Source of the DNA: Catellatospora tritici
GTDB taxonomy: Bacteria > Actinomycetota > Actinomycetes > Mycobacteriales > Micromonosporaceae
Assembly (NCBI RefSeq): GCF_019083965.1
Contig: NZ_JAHRCY010000020.1
Coordinates: forward strand, 101,957 to 165,956
Direction: 5' to 3'
Length of the DNA stretch: 64,000 bases
Shown here: one piece after another, positions 15,944 to 25,129 of the stretch
Layout of the letters: the number at the start of each line of letters is the position of its first letter
How positions within the stretch are numbered: the stretch's first letter is position 1
Notes under the pieces: generated by a model
What the model was told of the DNA's origin: nothing
Database searches by the model: none
Seen by the model: the letters and a program-made list of their open reading frames with translations, nothing else
Translations under genes and position numbers: made by a program

Positions 15944-17404
15944 ATGGATCTCGACACCGCGGTCGCGCATCCCGGACGGGCCACCCCGATCGCCGACCGC
16001 ACTGAGCTCTACCTCGACGGGCAGTGGGTCGCCCCGCACGGCACCGGCCGCATCGCCGTCGTCGACCCCACCACCGAGCAGGTCATCGCACACGTCCCCG
16101 CGGGCGACGCGGTCGACGTGGACCGGGCCGTGGCCGCCGCGAAGACGGCGTTCCCGGCCTGGTCCGGGCTGGCGCCCGCCGACCGGGCCGCGCACCTCGA
16201 CCGGCTGCACGCCGCGCTCAGCACCCGCGCCGCCGACATCGCCACCACCGTGGCCCGCGAGCTCGGCACCCCGCTGCGGGTCGCCACCCGGGTCCAGGCC
16301 GGACTGCCGCTGACCGTGCTGCGCAGCTATGTGGAACTGGCCGCCGCGCCGCCCGCCCCGCACACCGTCGGCAACTCGCTGATCGTGTCCGAACCGGTCG
16401 GCGTGGTCGGGGCGATCACGCCGTGGAACTACCCGCTGCACCAGATCATGGCCAAGGTGGCCGGGGCGCTCGCGGCGGGCTGCACGGTGGTGCTCAAACC
16501 CGCCGACCTGACCCCGCTGGTGGCGTACCTGCTGTTCGACGCGGTACACGAGGCGCAGCTGCCGCCCGGGGTGGTGAACCTGGTCAGCGGCCCCGGGTCG
16601 ACCGTGGGCAGTGCCATCGCCGCCCACCCGGACGTGGACCTGGTGTCGTTCACCGGCTCCACCGCCACCGGCGCCCGGATCAGCCACCTGGCCGCCGACC
16701 GGATCGCCCGGGTCGCCCTGGAGCTGGGCGGCAAGTCCGCCAACGTGATCCTGGAGGACGCCGACCTGCCCCGCGCGGTCAAGACCGGCGTGGCCAACGC
16801 GTTCCTCAACTCCGGCCAGACCTGCACCGCCTGGACCCGCATGCTGGTCCACCGCTCCCGCTACGAGGAGGCACTGTCCCTGGCCGCCGCGGCCGCGAAC
16901 GGGCAGACCCTCGGCGACCCGCTCGACGAGGGCACCCGGCTCGGTCCGCTGTCCAGCGCCGCGCAGCGCGAGACCGTACGCGACTACATCAGAAAGGGGC
17001 TGGCCGACGGGGCGCGGCTGGTCGCGGGCGGGCTGGACGCGCCAGTGCCGTCGACCGGCTACTTCGTCGCGCCGACCGTGCTGGCCGAGGTGGACCCCGA
17101 CAGCACCGTCGCCCAGGAGGAGATCTTCGGGCCGGTGCTGGTGGTGCTGCCGTTCGACGACGACGAGCAGGCCGTGGCCATCGCCAACAACTCCCGCTAC
17201 GGCCTGGCCGGAGCGGTCTGGTCAGGCGACGAGGACCGCGCGCTGGCCGTCGCCCGGCGGATGCGCACCGGCGCCGTGGACGTCAACGGGGCCGCGTTCA
17301 ACCCGCTCGCGCCGTTCGGCGGGTACAAGCAGTCCGGCATCGGCCGCGAGCTGGGCGCCCACGGGCTGGCCGAGTTCCTCGAGACGAAGGCGATTCAGCG
17401 ATGA
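15944..17404 (+). CDS. NAD(P)-dependent aldehyde dehydrogenase
   Basis: 486 residues from ATG 15944 (GGGAGGAAC upstream). It oxidises an aldehyde to the acid. The catalytic Cys is in 'FLNSGQTCTAWTRMLV', the general-base Glu in 'ALELGGKSANVILEDADL', and 'FTGSTATGARI' is the cofactor-binding motif. It overlaps the alcohol dehydrogenase gene by ATGA, and both lie downstream of the TetR operator. Together with the neighbouring acyl-CoA synthetase this suggests alcohol to aldehyde to acid to acyl-CoA. Confidence 0.93.
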   Translation: MDLDTAVAHPGRATPIADRTELYLDGQWVAPHGTGRIAVVDPTTEQVIAHVPAGDAVDVDRAVAAAKTAFPAWSGLAPADRAAHLDRLHAALSTRAADIATTVARELGTPLRVATRVQAGLPLTVLRSYVELAAAPPAPHTVGNSLIVSEPVGVVGAITPWNYPLHQIMAKVAGALAAGCTVVLKPADLTPLVAYLLFDAVHEAQLPPGVVNLVSGPGSTVGSAIAAHPDVDLVSFTGSTATGARISHLAADRIARVALELGGKSANVILEDADLPRAVKTGVANAFLNSGQTCTAWTRMLVHRSRYEEALSLAAAAANGQTLGDPLDEGTRLGPLSSAAQRETVRDYIRKGLADGARLVAGGLDAPVPSTGYFVAPTVLAEVDPDSTVAQEEIFGPVLVVLPFDDDEQAVAIANNSRYGLAGAVWSGDEDRALAVARRMRTGAVDVNGAAFNPLAPFGGYKQSGIGRELGAHGLAEFLETKAIQR

Positions 17405-18480
17405 GCCGCGTACGTGCCCTGCTGTGCCGCGAACCGAACGCGGCCCTGGAGATCGCCGAGATTGAGCTGCCCGCGCCGGGACCGGGCGAGGTGCGGGTGC
17501 GCATCGCCGCCGCCGGGGTGTGCCACTCCGACCTGTCCATGGTCAACGGAACGCTGGCCGCGCCGTACCCCCTGGTCCTGGGTCATGAAGCGGCCGGCGT
17601 CGTGCTCGAGGCCGGACCCGGCGCGCGGGTCGGGGTCGGCGCGCACGTCGTGCTCGACTGGGCGCCGCCGTGCCGGACCTGCTGGTTCTGCACCCACGAG
17701 CAGCCGTGGTTGTGCGAGACGGGCGGCGTTCCGGCCGCCCAGCGCGGCACCGTCGACGGGCAGCCGCTGCACGTCACGCTCGGGCTGGGCGCGCTGGCCG
17801 AAGAGGTCGTCGCGCCGGACTCCGCCGTGATCGAGGTGCCCGCCGCGCTGCCGTTCGCCGACGCGGCGCTGCTCGGCTGCGCGGTGCTGACCGGGACCGG
17901 GGCGGTGCACCGCACCGCCGGCGTGCGTCCAGGCGAGTCGGTGCTGGTCATCGGGCTCGGCGGGGTCGGGCTGGCGGCGGTCATGGCGGCGCGCGCCGCC
18001 GGGGCCGATCCGGTCATCGCCGCCGACCTGTCCGAGGCCAAGCGGGAGCTGGCGCTGGCGGCGGGCGCGACCCACTTCCTGGTCTCGGGGGACGAACTGT
18101 CCTCGGGGGTACGGTCGTTGACCGGGCGGCGGGGCGCCGACCACGCGTTGGAGTGCGTGGGGCGGGCGGCCGCCATCCGGGCGGCGTGGCGGGCCACCCG
18201 GCGCGGCGGTCAGGTGACCGTGGTCGGCATGGGGGCCAAGGACGACCTGCTCACGCTCGGGGCGCTGGAGATCTTCCACAACGCGCGTACGCTGCGCGCC
18301 TCGGTGTACGGCTCGTCCGACCCCGACCGGGACGTACCGGCCCTGGCCGCGTCCGTCCTGGACGGCACCCTCGACCTGGCCCCGCTGGTGACCGACCGCA
18401 TCACGCTGGAGCAGGCGCCCGCCGCCTTCACCCGCATGTCCCGCGGTGAGGGCGCCCGCTCCATCATCCAGTTCCCCTGA
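17401..18480 (+). CDS. Zinc-dependent alcohol dehydrogenase (MDR superfamily)
   Basis: 359 residues. Catalytic-zinc residues are in 'AGVCHSDL' and 'LGHEAAG'; the structural-zinc lobe carries four cysteines in 'CRTCWFCTHEQPWLC'; the NAD-binding loop is 'VIGLGGVGLAAV'. The layout matches class III-like or mycothiol-related alcohol dehydrogenases of actinobacteria. It is coupled to the aldehyde dehydrogenase (ATGA). The last codons and the stop are the first unit of a 25-bp triplication. Confidence 0.92.
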   Translation: MSRVRALLCREPNAALEIAEIELPAPGPGEVRVRIAAAGVCHSDLSMVNGTLAAPYPLVLGHEAAGVVLEAGPGARVGVGAHVVLDWAPPCRTCWFCTHEQPWLCETGGVPAAQRGTVDGQPLHVTLGLGALAEEVVAPDSAVIEVPAALPFADAALLGCAVLTGTGAVHRTAGVRPGESVLVIGLGGVGLAAVMAARAAGADPVIAADLSEAKRELALAAGATHFLVSGDELSSGVRSLTGRRGADHALECVGRAAAIRAAWRATRRGGQVTVVGMGAKDDLLTLGALEIFHNARTLRASVYGSSDPDRDVPALAASVLDGTLDLAPLVTDRITLEQAPAAFTRMSRGEGARSIIQFP

Positions 18481-18545
18481 TCCGCACGGCGGCGTGTTCC
18501 CCTGATCCGCACGGCGGCGTGTTCCCCTGATCCGCACGGCGGCGT
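18471..18545. repeat. 25-bp perfect triplicate at the alcohol dehydrogenase stop codon
   Basis: GTTCCCCTGATCCGCACGGC plus GGCGT is repeated three times without mismatch. The first unit contains the last two codons and the TGA. TGA therefore recurs at 18478, 18503 and 18528, once in each reading frame. Confidence 0.95.
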
Positions 18546-18554
18546 GAGCAGGGC

Positions 18555-19877
18555 TCACCCGCCGGGCTGGTCGTCGTATCGGGCGGCGGCGGCGTACACC
18601 ATTCCTGGTTCCACCGGAACCGGCTGGTCTGGTCGCGCTGCCGCATCGAGTGAACGGAGTCGGGGCACCTTCGAGAAAAGGATCCACAACGGTGCCGACA
18701 GGAACGCCCCGGCGATCACCACCAGCGCGACCCGCAGGCCGGCGGCGTCGGCGAGGAACCCGCCCGCCAGCGCCCCCACCGGCATCACCCCCCAGGCCAC
18801 GAACCGGTAGCTGGCGTTCACCCGCCCGAGGGTCTCCTGCGGCGTCACGGCTTGGCGCAGGCTGACCATGTGCACATTGGCGATGCTGAGACCCGCTCCG
18901 CCGAGGAAGAACGAGACGATCATCAACCCGAGGCCGACCGGCCGCTGGTCGTGCACGACCGGTAGCAGTACGGGGGCCGCACCGCTCAGCAGGGTCGCCG
19001 CCAGGATCGCCGGGCCGTGTCCCCACCGGTGCGCGAGTCGGCCCGCCACGACGGCCCCACCGACCGAGCCCACCGCCCCACTGCCCATGACCAAACCCAG
19101 CAGGCTCGGCGTCATACCGAGTCGCTCGGTCGCGTAGGGCAGGAACACCGTCTGCTGGGCCAGCCAGCACATGTTGTACGTGGCCGCCTGGCCCAGGCAG
19201 GCGCGGAGCAGGTTGTTGGTGAAGGTCAGCCGCAGGCCGTCGCCTATGTCGCGCCAGAGGTTGCCGCGGTGCTCCCGCGCGACAGGCGGGGCCTCCGGGC
19301 GGCGGATGAGCAGCAGCGACCACAACGAGACCAGGTAGGACAGACCGTTGGCGACCAGCGCGATCGGCGCGGTCAGCAGGTCGACCAGGATTCCGGCCGC
19401 CCCCGGACCGGCGACCTGGGCCAGCGCCGCGCTGCCCTCCATCCGGCTGTTGGCGCGAACCAGTTCCGCCGGACCGACCAGCGAGGGCAGGTACGACTGG
19501 TAGGCGACGTCGAAGATCACCGAGCAGGCGCCGAGGACGAGCGCCGCCCCGTAGACGAGCTCCAGCCGGAGCTGGCCCGACCAGGCGAGCAGCGGCAGCG
19601 TGAGCAGCACACCGGCACGGATGACGTTGCTGCCGATCATCGCGTGTCTGCGGCGCACCCGATCGATCCACACCCCGACCAGCAGCGCCCCGGTGAACGG
19701 GATGAAGGTCATCGCGTTGAGCAACCCGACTTCGCGGACCGACGCGTGCAGGATCTCCAGCACGGTGAGCGGCAGGGCCAGCAGGGCAACCTGGGCCCCG
19801 ATGAGAGAGACGCTCTCGCCGAACCAGAGCCTGCCGAAGTCGGCGCCTGCTCCGATCCGGGCCTGTGCGAGCCTCAT
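18555..19877 (-). CDS. Major facilitator superfamily transporter, probable exporter
   Basis: 440 residues, about 12 membrane helices, with the loop-2/3 signature 'GVWIDRVRRRHAMIGSNVIR' of drug/peptide-export MFS proteins (MFS_3/enterobactin-exporter-like group). Start ATG 19877 overlaps the preceding ATP-grasp gene by ATGA, so it is the last gene of the ten-gene operon that begins with the radical-SAM gene. An export role for the operon's product, and thus self-protection, is the most likely function. Confidence 0.85.
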   Translation of the reverse strand: MRLAQARIGAGADFGRLWFGESVSLIGAQVALLALPLTVLEILHASVREVGLLNAMTFIPFTGALLVGVWIDRVRRRHAMIGSNVIRAGVLLTLPLLAWSGQLRLELVYGAALVLGACSVIFDVAYQSYLPSLVGPAELVRANSRMEGSAALAQVAGPGAAGILVDLLTAPIALVANGLSYLVSLWSLLLIRRPEAPPVAREHRGNLWRDIGDGLRLTFTNNLLRACLGQAATYNMCWLAQQTVFLPYATERLGMTPSLLGLVMGSGAVGSVGGAVVAGRLAHRWGHGPAILAATLLSGAAPVLLPVVHDQRPVGLGLMIVSFFLGGAGLSIANVHMVSLRQAVTPQETLGRVNASYRFVAWGVMPVGALAGGFLADAAGLRVALVVIAGAFLSAPLWILFSKVPRLRSLDAAARPDQPVPVEPGMVYAAAARYDDQPGG

Positions 19878-21232
19878 GGCTGCCCGGCGTGGAAGACGCA
19901 GCCGAAGCGGGCTCCGCGGTCGACGCTGACGACGCCCGCGTCGTGGTCGGTGGTGCCCTTCACGTAGGCGCCCGCGTCTCCGGACGAGACTCCGACGAAG
20001 ATCCCCCAGTTGAGGATGGCGTGGGTATAGCCGCCCGGTGCGGTCGGATCCACCACGCGTTCCCGCACGGGCACCACCCGTCGCTGAACGATGTACGACC
20101 CGTCGAGGGCCGCCTTGACCAGGTCGGCCCACTCCTGGTCGTCGACGGTCCAACCGGCGGTCACGCCGTGGCCGTCGTACGCGCAGTTCGGCTTGAGGAT
20201 GAGTTCACGCCGGTTGGCCAGGACGTAGTCCACCAGGTCGACCTCTTCGCCACCGGCGCGAACCCGTTCCCGGCGGACCTGCCGGGTCCACGGCAGCATC
20301 CGCTCGACGAGCTCGAGTTCGTCGGGCTCGAACGCGCCGCGGTGCCGCTCATCGCTCAGCAGCGCCATGCACGCCTTGTTTCCGTAGAGCTCGATGTCGA
20401 ACGGGGCGCACAGCCCCACCGCGCCGGTCTCGACCGCGGCGAGCAGCGGACGCAGGAGTTCCGTCGGCTGCGGACCCTCCAGCAGGTGGTCCAGCAGGTA
20501 CATCCGGTAGATGACGTCCACGCGGCGCCCGGCGAGGTAGACGCCGCCCTGGCGGTATTCCAACTGTCCCATGTGGCACGCCTGCGCATCCACGCCCATC
20601 GCACCCATCAGCGAGGCCATCGTGTGCATCCGCTGCTCTTCGATGGGGAAGCTGGTCGGCCAGTCGGTCACCGCCACGAACGGGCGGGACGGGGCATCCT
20701 TCGGCAGGCTGGTGGCCAGCATCGTGTCGACCAGGCCGCGCAGGCTGTCGCCGTATCCGAGGAACTCCTCCGCCACGAACTCACGCAAGCGATCGTCGTG
20801 CAGCATCACCCGGTTGAGCAAGGTGCCGTGCCAGCCGCCGAGCCCGCTGGTGAGGTTGTACTCGAGCATCCGGAAGCCGGACTGCTCCTGGTAGAGGTCA
20901 GCTCGGCCGATGCGCACCGGATCGGCGGTCGCGGTCCGCAGGATCGCCTCGGCCTGCAGCGCCGGGGTGTCCGTCGCGTCGGCGAGCGCGCGTATGTTCC
21001 CGCCGAACAGGCGGTCCGGCAGCGAGCACATGAGCGTGAACATGGCGGCGAGATCGGCCCGGATCTGGGCGTGCTGCGCGGCGTCCAGGAAGAACGGCCG
21101 GTTGAAGTTGCGATCACTGCCGTAGGTCATGAAGTCGGGGAAGTCGGCGAACCTGACGGACGCGACCCGTCCGGCTCCCCGCGATTCATGGAGGAAGCGC
21201 TGCGTGATCCCGTTCTCCGCGATGGTGGCCAT
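19874..21232 (-). CDS. Circularly permuted ATP-grasp-like ligase
   Basis: 452 residues from ATG 21232, which has GGAGAG at good distance (ATG 21238 is too close to it). The sequence shows the features of the circularly permuted ATP-grasp group (glutathionylspermidine-synthase-related): an N-terminal 'IGRADLYQEQSGFRMLEYNLTSGLGGWHGTLL', a central 'FDIELYGNKACMALLSDER' and a C-terminal 'LILKPNCAYDGHGVTAG' plus 'GSYIVQRRVVPVRERV'. Such enzymes join a carboxylate to an amine through an acyl phosphate, using ATP. In this operon it is a candidate for amide or peptide bond formation on a small amino-acid product. The substrate is unknown. Confidence 0.7.
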   Translation of the reverse strand: MATIAENGITQRFLHESRGAGRVASVRFADFPDFMTYGSDRNFNRPFFLDAAQHAQIRADLAAMFTLMCSLPDRLFGGNIRALADATDTPALQAEAILRTATADPVRIGRADLYQEQSGFRMLEYNLTSGLGGWHGTLLNRVMLHDDRLREFVAEEFLGYGDSLRGLVDTMLATSLPKDAPSRPFVAVTDWPTSFPIEEQRMHTMASLMGAMGVDAQACHMGQLEYRQGGVYLAGRRVDVIYRMYLLDHLLEGPQPTELLRPLLAAVETGAVGLCAPFDIELYGNKACMALLSDERHRGAFEPDELELVERMLPWTRQVRRERVRAGGEEVDLVDYVLANRRELILKPNCAYDGHGVTAGWTVDDQEWADLVKAALDGSYIVQRRVVPVRERVVDPTAPGGYTHAILNWGIFVGVSSGDAGAYVKGTTDHDAGVVSVDRGARFGCVFHAGQP

Positions 21233-21263
21233 TGTCATCCTCTCCGGCGCCCCCGGGGGGACG

Positions 21264-21728
21264 TCATTCGATGTCGGCGACCTTGCCGCCGGTGATCCGT
21301 TCCAGTTCCCTGAGTGAGGTGCAGAACATCGTCATCTCGTCACCGGCGCCGGCCCACACCTGCTCGTAGCGGCCCAGCCAGGTGTCGACGACGGTGCGAA
21401 TCGCCGCCGGGTGTCCGACCGGCGCGACGCCGCCGACCTCCTGACCCGTGGCCGCCAGCACGAACGCGGGGGTGGCCCGACGGATCCGCTGGGCGCCCAG
21501 CAGCGTGGCCACTTTGACGGTGTTCACGCGGTGTGCCCCGCTGGCCAGGATCAGCAGTGGTTCCCCGTCGGCATCGAAGACGAGGCTGTTGGCGATCGCG
21601 CCGACCGCACAGCCGAGCTGGGCGGCGGCCGCCGCGGCGGTGGGGACAGGCTCGGTGAAGGTGCGGATCTCTCCGGCCACGTTGAGTTCGCGCAGGGCGG
21701 CGGTGGTGCGGGCGACAGCGTCGGACAT
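21264..21728 (-). CDS. YbaK/ProX-type aminoacyl-tRNA deacylase
   Basis: 154 residues, a single YbaK-fold domain: 'AAAAAQLGCAVGAIANSLVFDADGEPLLILASGAHRVNTVKVATLLG', with the lysine of 'TVKVA' typical of this family, and a C-terminal 'GGVAPVGHPAAIRTVVDTWLGRYEQVWAGAG'. Freestanding members hydrolyse mischarged tRNAs in trans. Placed inside a probable amino-acid-natural-product operon, it could clear tRNAs mischarged with the unusual product (inference). 58 bp separate it from livF upstream and about 30 bp from the ATP-grasp gene downstream. Confidence 0.85.
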   Translation of the reverse strand: MSDAVARTTAALRELNVAGEIRTFTEPVPTAAAAAAQLGCAVGAIANSLVFDADGEPLLILASGAHRVNTVKVATLLGAQRIRRATPAFVLAATGQEVGGVAPVGHPAAIRTVVDTWLGRYEQVWAGAGDEMTMFCTSLRELERITGGKVADIE

Positions 21729-21786
21729 GTCAAAACCTCACTCTGGTGACGACCGATACGGTTCCTGACATGGTAAGGGTGACTTT

Positions 21787-22512
21787 TCATGCCAAACGAG
21801 TTGATTTTCTGGCACGTCCTAGGTAGGCCTTGACGACCGCTTCGTCGGACAGGAGGTCACGGGCCGATCCGGACGTCGTCGCCACACCGTTCTCGATGAC
21901 CACACCCCAGTCGGCGATACGCAGGGCCGCTCGGGCGTTCTGCTCCACGAGCAGCACGGAGACACCCTCGGCACGGAGCCGGCCGATGATGCCCATGACC
22001 AGCTCGACCATGATGGGCGCCAGCCCCATCGACGGCTCGTCCAACAGCAGCAGCTTCGGACCGGCGACCATCGCCCGCCCGATGGCCAGCAGCTGCTGCT
22101 CGCCGCCGGAGAGGGTGCCGGCCGGCTGCGCGCGTCGTTCCCGCAGCCGCGGCAGCAGCTCGTAGACGTGCGCGATCCGCTCGGCCACCGTGTTTCGGGC
22201 GACCAGGTGCCCGCCGAGCTGGAGGTTCTCGTGGACGGTCATCGTGCTGAAGACCCGGCGTCCCTCCGGCACGTGCACGATGCCGGCCGCGACGATGTCC
22301 TTGGGGCGCGCCCGGGTGATGTCGAGTCCGTGCCAGCGGACGGTGCCGGCTGACGGCCGGACCAGCCCCGACACGGCGAGGAGGGTCGTGGTCTTACCGG
22401 CCCCGTTGCCGCCCAGCAGGGTGACGATCTCCCCTTCGCGGACGACCAGAGACAGGCCGGCGACCGCCCGTACTCCGTCGTAGCCGACTTCCAGGTCCGT
22501 GATCTCAAGCAT
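21787..22512 (-). CDS. livF: Branched-chain amino-acid-type ABC transporter ATPase (LivF-like)
   Basis: 241 residues: Walker A 'GGNGAGKTTT', signature 'LSGGEQQLLAIGRAM', Walker B 'LLLLDEPSMGLAPIM', and the LivF-specific 'HVPEGRRVFSTMTVHENL'. Cytoplasmic ATPase of the five-gene Liv importer (livK, H, M, G, F in transcription order). Overlaps livG by 8 bp. In this operon the importer may supply a precursor amino acid or take up the product. Confidence 0.93.
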   Translation of the reverse strand: MLEITDLEVGYDGVRAVAGLSLVVREGEIVTLLGGNGAGKTTTLLAVSGLVRPSAGTVRWHGLDITRARPKDIVAAGIVHVPEGRRVFSTMTVHENLQLGGHLVARNTVAERIAHVYELLPRLRERRAQPAGTLSGGEQQLLAIGRAMVAGPKLLLLDEPSMGLAPIMVELVMGIIGRLRAEGVSVLLVEQNARAALRIADWGVVIENGVATTSGSARDLLSDEAVVKAYLGRARKSTRLA

Positions 22513-23290
22513 CCGCCGCCCCGTCCGTCTCGTCCTCGTGCTCGCGGCCCAGGTAGGCCTCCACCACGACCGGATCCCGGCTGACGTCCTCGGGTTTGCC
22601 CTGCGCGATCACCTGGCCGAAGTTCAGCACCACGACCTGGTCGGAGATGTCCATCACCAGGGACATGTCGTGTTCGATGAGGAGCACGGCGATGCCCAGG
22701 TCGCGGATGCGCGAGATCAGATCGGCGAGGGTGCCCTTCTCGCTGTGGTTGAGCCCGGCGGCGGGCTCGTCCAGCAGCAGCAGGCGGGGTCGGCAGGCCA
22801 GCGCCCGAGCGATCTCGACCAGACGCCGGTTGCCATAGGACAGCGTGCCGGCCGCCCTGCTCCGATCCGCGTGCAGCCCGACGAAGTCCAGCCACCGCTC
22901 GGCCTCGGCGGTGCTCTCCCGTTCGGTACGCCCGAACCGGGGGGTGTGCAGCAGCGCGTCGAGCACACGCTGGCCGGTGCCGCGGTGGGTGCCGGCACGT
23001 ACGTTCTCCAGCACGGACAGCTCGCCGAACAGGCGCAGGTGCTGGAACGTGCGGGCCACTCCCCGGGTCACGATCGCCGAGGGGCGCAGTCCGACCAGGT
23101 CGCGCCCGTCGAACCGGACGGCGCCCTGCTGCGGCCGCGCGAATCCCGTCACGCAGTTGAACAGTGCGGTCTTGCCGGCGCCGTTCGGGCCGACCATCGA
23201 CCACACCTCGGCCGCGCCGATGGTGAGGGATACCCCGTCGAGGGCGTGCACCCCACCGAACGACAGGCGCACCCGGTCGATCTCAAGCAT
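22505..23290 (-). CDS. livG: Branched-chain amino-acid-type ABC transporter ATPase (LivG-like)
   Basis: 261 residues from ATG 23290 (MLEIDRVRLSFGG). Walker A 'VGPNGAGKTALFNCVTGF', LivG-typical 'VTRGVARTFQHLRLFGELSVLENV', signature-like 'LSYGNRRLVEIARALA', Walker B 'LLLLDEPAAGLNHSE' and the C-terminal 'IEHDMSLVMDISDQVVVLNFGQ'. The signature LSYGNRR departs from LSGGQ, as is usual for LivG. Overlaps livM by 8 bp and livF by 8 bp. Confidence 0.93.
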   Translation of the reverse strand: MLEIDRVRLSFGGVHALDGVSLTIGAAEVWSMVGPNGAGKTALFNCVTGFARPQQGAVRFDGRDLVGLRPSAIVTRGVARTFQHLRLFGELSVLENVRAGTHRGTGQRVLDALLHTPRFGRTERESTAEAERWLDFVGLHADRSRAAGTLSYGNRRLVEIARALACRPRLLLLDEPAAGLNHSEKGTLADLISRIRDLGIAVLLIEHDMSLVMDISDQVVVLNFGQVIAQGKPEDVSRDPVVVEAYLGREHEDETDGAADA

Positions 23291-24227
23291 CGCGCCTCCC
23301 GAGGCCGACCCTGCCGGGCCAGACACCCTGCGGTCGGATGATCATGATCACGATCAGGAGCACCCCGAAGGCCGCGTACTGATAGTCGGCCACGTCCCGC
23401 AGCAGCTCCGGGCCGAGCGCGATGAACACCGCGCCGACCACCACCCCGCGCGACGCGCCCTGTCCGCCCAGCACCACCGCCACCAGCACGAGCACCGACT
23501 GCAGGAAGGTGAAGCTGGCCGGGGAGATCGCCGACAGCTGGGCCGCGAAGAGCACGCCCGCCAGGCCGCCCCAGACGGCCCCCGCCACGTACGCCGCCAG
23601 CTTGGTCCGGTACGTGTCGATGCCGCACGCCTCGGCCGCGTCCTCGTCCTCGCGGATGAACCGCCAGGCCCGACCGAGACGCGACGAGGCCAGGCGGGCG
23701 GCGCCGACGACGGCCACACAGACCAGGACGACGACCGCGTAGTAGAAGACCACCGGATCGCTCAGGTCCAGACCCCCCACCGCCAGCCCGGGGATGCCAT
23801 AGATGCCCGACGGACCGCCGGTGATGTCGAGGTTTCCCGCGGTGACTCGGATGATCTCGCCGAACCCGAGGGTGACGATGGCCAGGTAGTCACTGCGCAG
23901 CCGCAGCGTCGGCAGGCCGATCAGGACCCCGGCGGCCGCGGTCACCAGCACCACGGCCGGCACCGTGGCCAGCAGCGGCAGGTGCAGCCGCGTGGACATG
24001 ATGCCGGCCGTGTAGGCGCCCACGGCGAAGAACGCGGCGTAGCCCAGATCGAGCAGACCGCAGTATCCGACGACGATGTTCAGCCCGGTCGCGAGCATCA
24101 CGAACACGGCGGCGCTGGTCATGATGGACATCGCGTACGGCGTGGCGATGACGAAGGGTGCCAGCAGCGCGGCGGCGAAAGCGAGCCAGCCCACCCAGCG
24201 GGCGTTGAGCATCGCGGGCAACGACAT
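23283..24227 (-). CDS. livM: Branched-chain amino-acid-type ABC permease (LivM-like)
   Basis: 314 residues from ATG 24227 (MSLPAMLNARWVGW); eight or more hydrophobic segments. The family motif 'GYCGLLDLGYAAFFAVGAYTAGI' and the loop 'SRLGRAWRFIREDEDAAEACGIDTYRTKLAAYV' identify it as LivM. Stop and start with livH share one base (TGATG). Confidence 0.92.
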   Translation of the reverse strand: MSLPAMLNARWVGWLAFAAALLAPFVIATPYAMSIMTSAAVFVMLATGLNIVVGYCGLLDLGYAAFFAVGAYTAGIMSTRLHLPLLATVPAVVLVTAAAGVLIGLPTLRLRSDYLAIVTLGFGEIIRVTAGNLDITGGPSGIYGIPGLAVGGLDLSDPVVFYYAVVVLVCVAVVGAARLASSRLGRAWRFIREDEDAAEACGIDTYRTKLAAYVAGAVWGGLAGVLFAAQLSAISPASFTFLQSVLVLVAVVLGGQGASRGVVVGAVFIALGPELLRDVADYQYAAFGVLLIVIMIIRPQGVWPGRVGLGRRDA

Positions 24228-25120
24228 CAGGCACGCTCCGCGACCGGGGTTCCCCACAACCCGGTCGGCCGGATCGAGAGGAACAGGATCAGCACACCGA
24301 AGGTGAGGACGTCACGCCATTGTCCGCCCAGCACCGAGGTGCCCACCGACTCGACCAGGCCGAGCAGGATCCCGCCGGCCATGGTCCCGTAGATGTTGCC
24401 GATGCCGCCGATGACGGCGGCGGTGAACGCCTTGAGTCCGATGACGAACCCCATCAGGAAGTCGATCTTGCCGTAGTACGCTCCGGCCATGAACCCGGCC
24501 GCACCGGCCAGCGCCGACCCGATGAAGAACGTCTGTGACACCACGGCGTTCACGTCGATGCCCATGAGCGCGCTCGCCCGCGGATCGAGCGCGATGGCCC
24601 GCATCGCCCGCCCCCGCCTGGTCCGCGAGACCAGCACGTGCAGTGCACCCATCAGCGCCAGCGCAAACCCGATGAGCGCCAACTGCTCACCGGACAGGCG
24701 CACCTCAAGCACCTGGATCGCCGCCCGGTCGAAGCGCACCGGGTAGACCTGCGGATCAGCACCGGCCACGAGCCGGACGCCGTACTCCAGGGCGAATGAG
24801 GCTCCCACCGCCGTGATCAGCAGAGACAGCCGGGACGACCCGCGCAGCGGGCGATAGGCCAGTCGCTCCAGCGCCACGCCGAGCAGACCGGTGGCGAGCA
24901 TCGTGGCCAGCAACGCGAGGATCAGCAGCGGAATGCCGACGCCACCGGCGCCCGCGCCCAGCGCGCTCAGCACGACGAAGCCCACGAACGCCCCGACCAT
25001 GTAGAGATCGCCGTGGGCGAAGTTGAGCAGCCTGATGACGCCGTAGACCATCCCGTAGCCGAGCGCGACAAGCGCGTAGAAGGAGCCGACGAAGATCCCG
25101 TTCCAGAGCACCTGCAGCAT
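24227..25120 (-). CDS. livH: Branched-chain amino-acid-type ABC permease (LivH-like)
   Basis: 297 residues with about eight membrane helices. LivH signatures: 'GYGMVYGVIRLLNFAHGDLYMVGAF' near the N-terminus and 'RTRRGRAMRAIALDPRASALMGIDVNAVV' in the cytoplasmic coupling loop. It follows livK after 9 bp and pairs with LivM to make the membrane channel of the importer. Confidence 0.92.
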   Translation of the reverse strand: MLQVLWNGIFVGSFYALVALGYGMVYGVIRLLNFAHGDLYMVGAFVGFVVLSALGAGAGGVGIPLLILALLATMLATGLLGVALERLAYRPLRGSSRLSLLITAVGASFALEYGVRLVAGADPQVYPVRFDRAAIQVLEVRLSGEQLALIGFALALMGALHVLVSRTRRGRAMRAIALDPRASALMGIDVNAVVSQTFFIGSALAGAAGFMAGAYYGKIDFLMGFVIGLKAFTAAVIGGIGNIYGTMAGGILLGLVESVGTSVLGGQWRDVLTFGVLILFLSIRPTGLWGTPVAERA

Positions 25121-25129
25121 CGGACCCGC

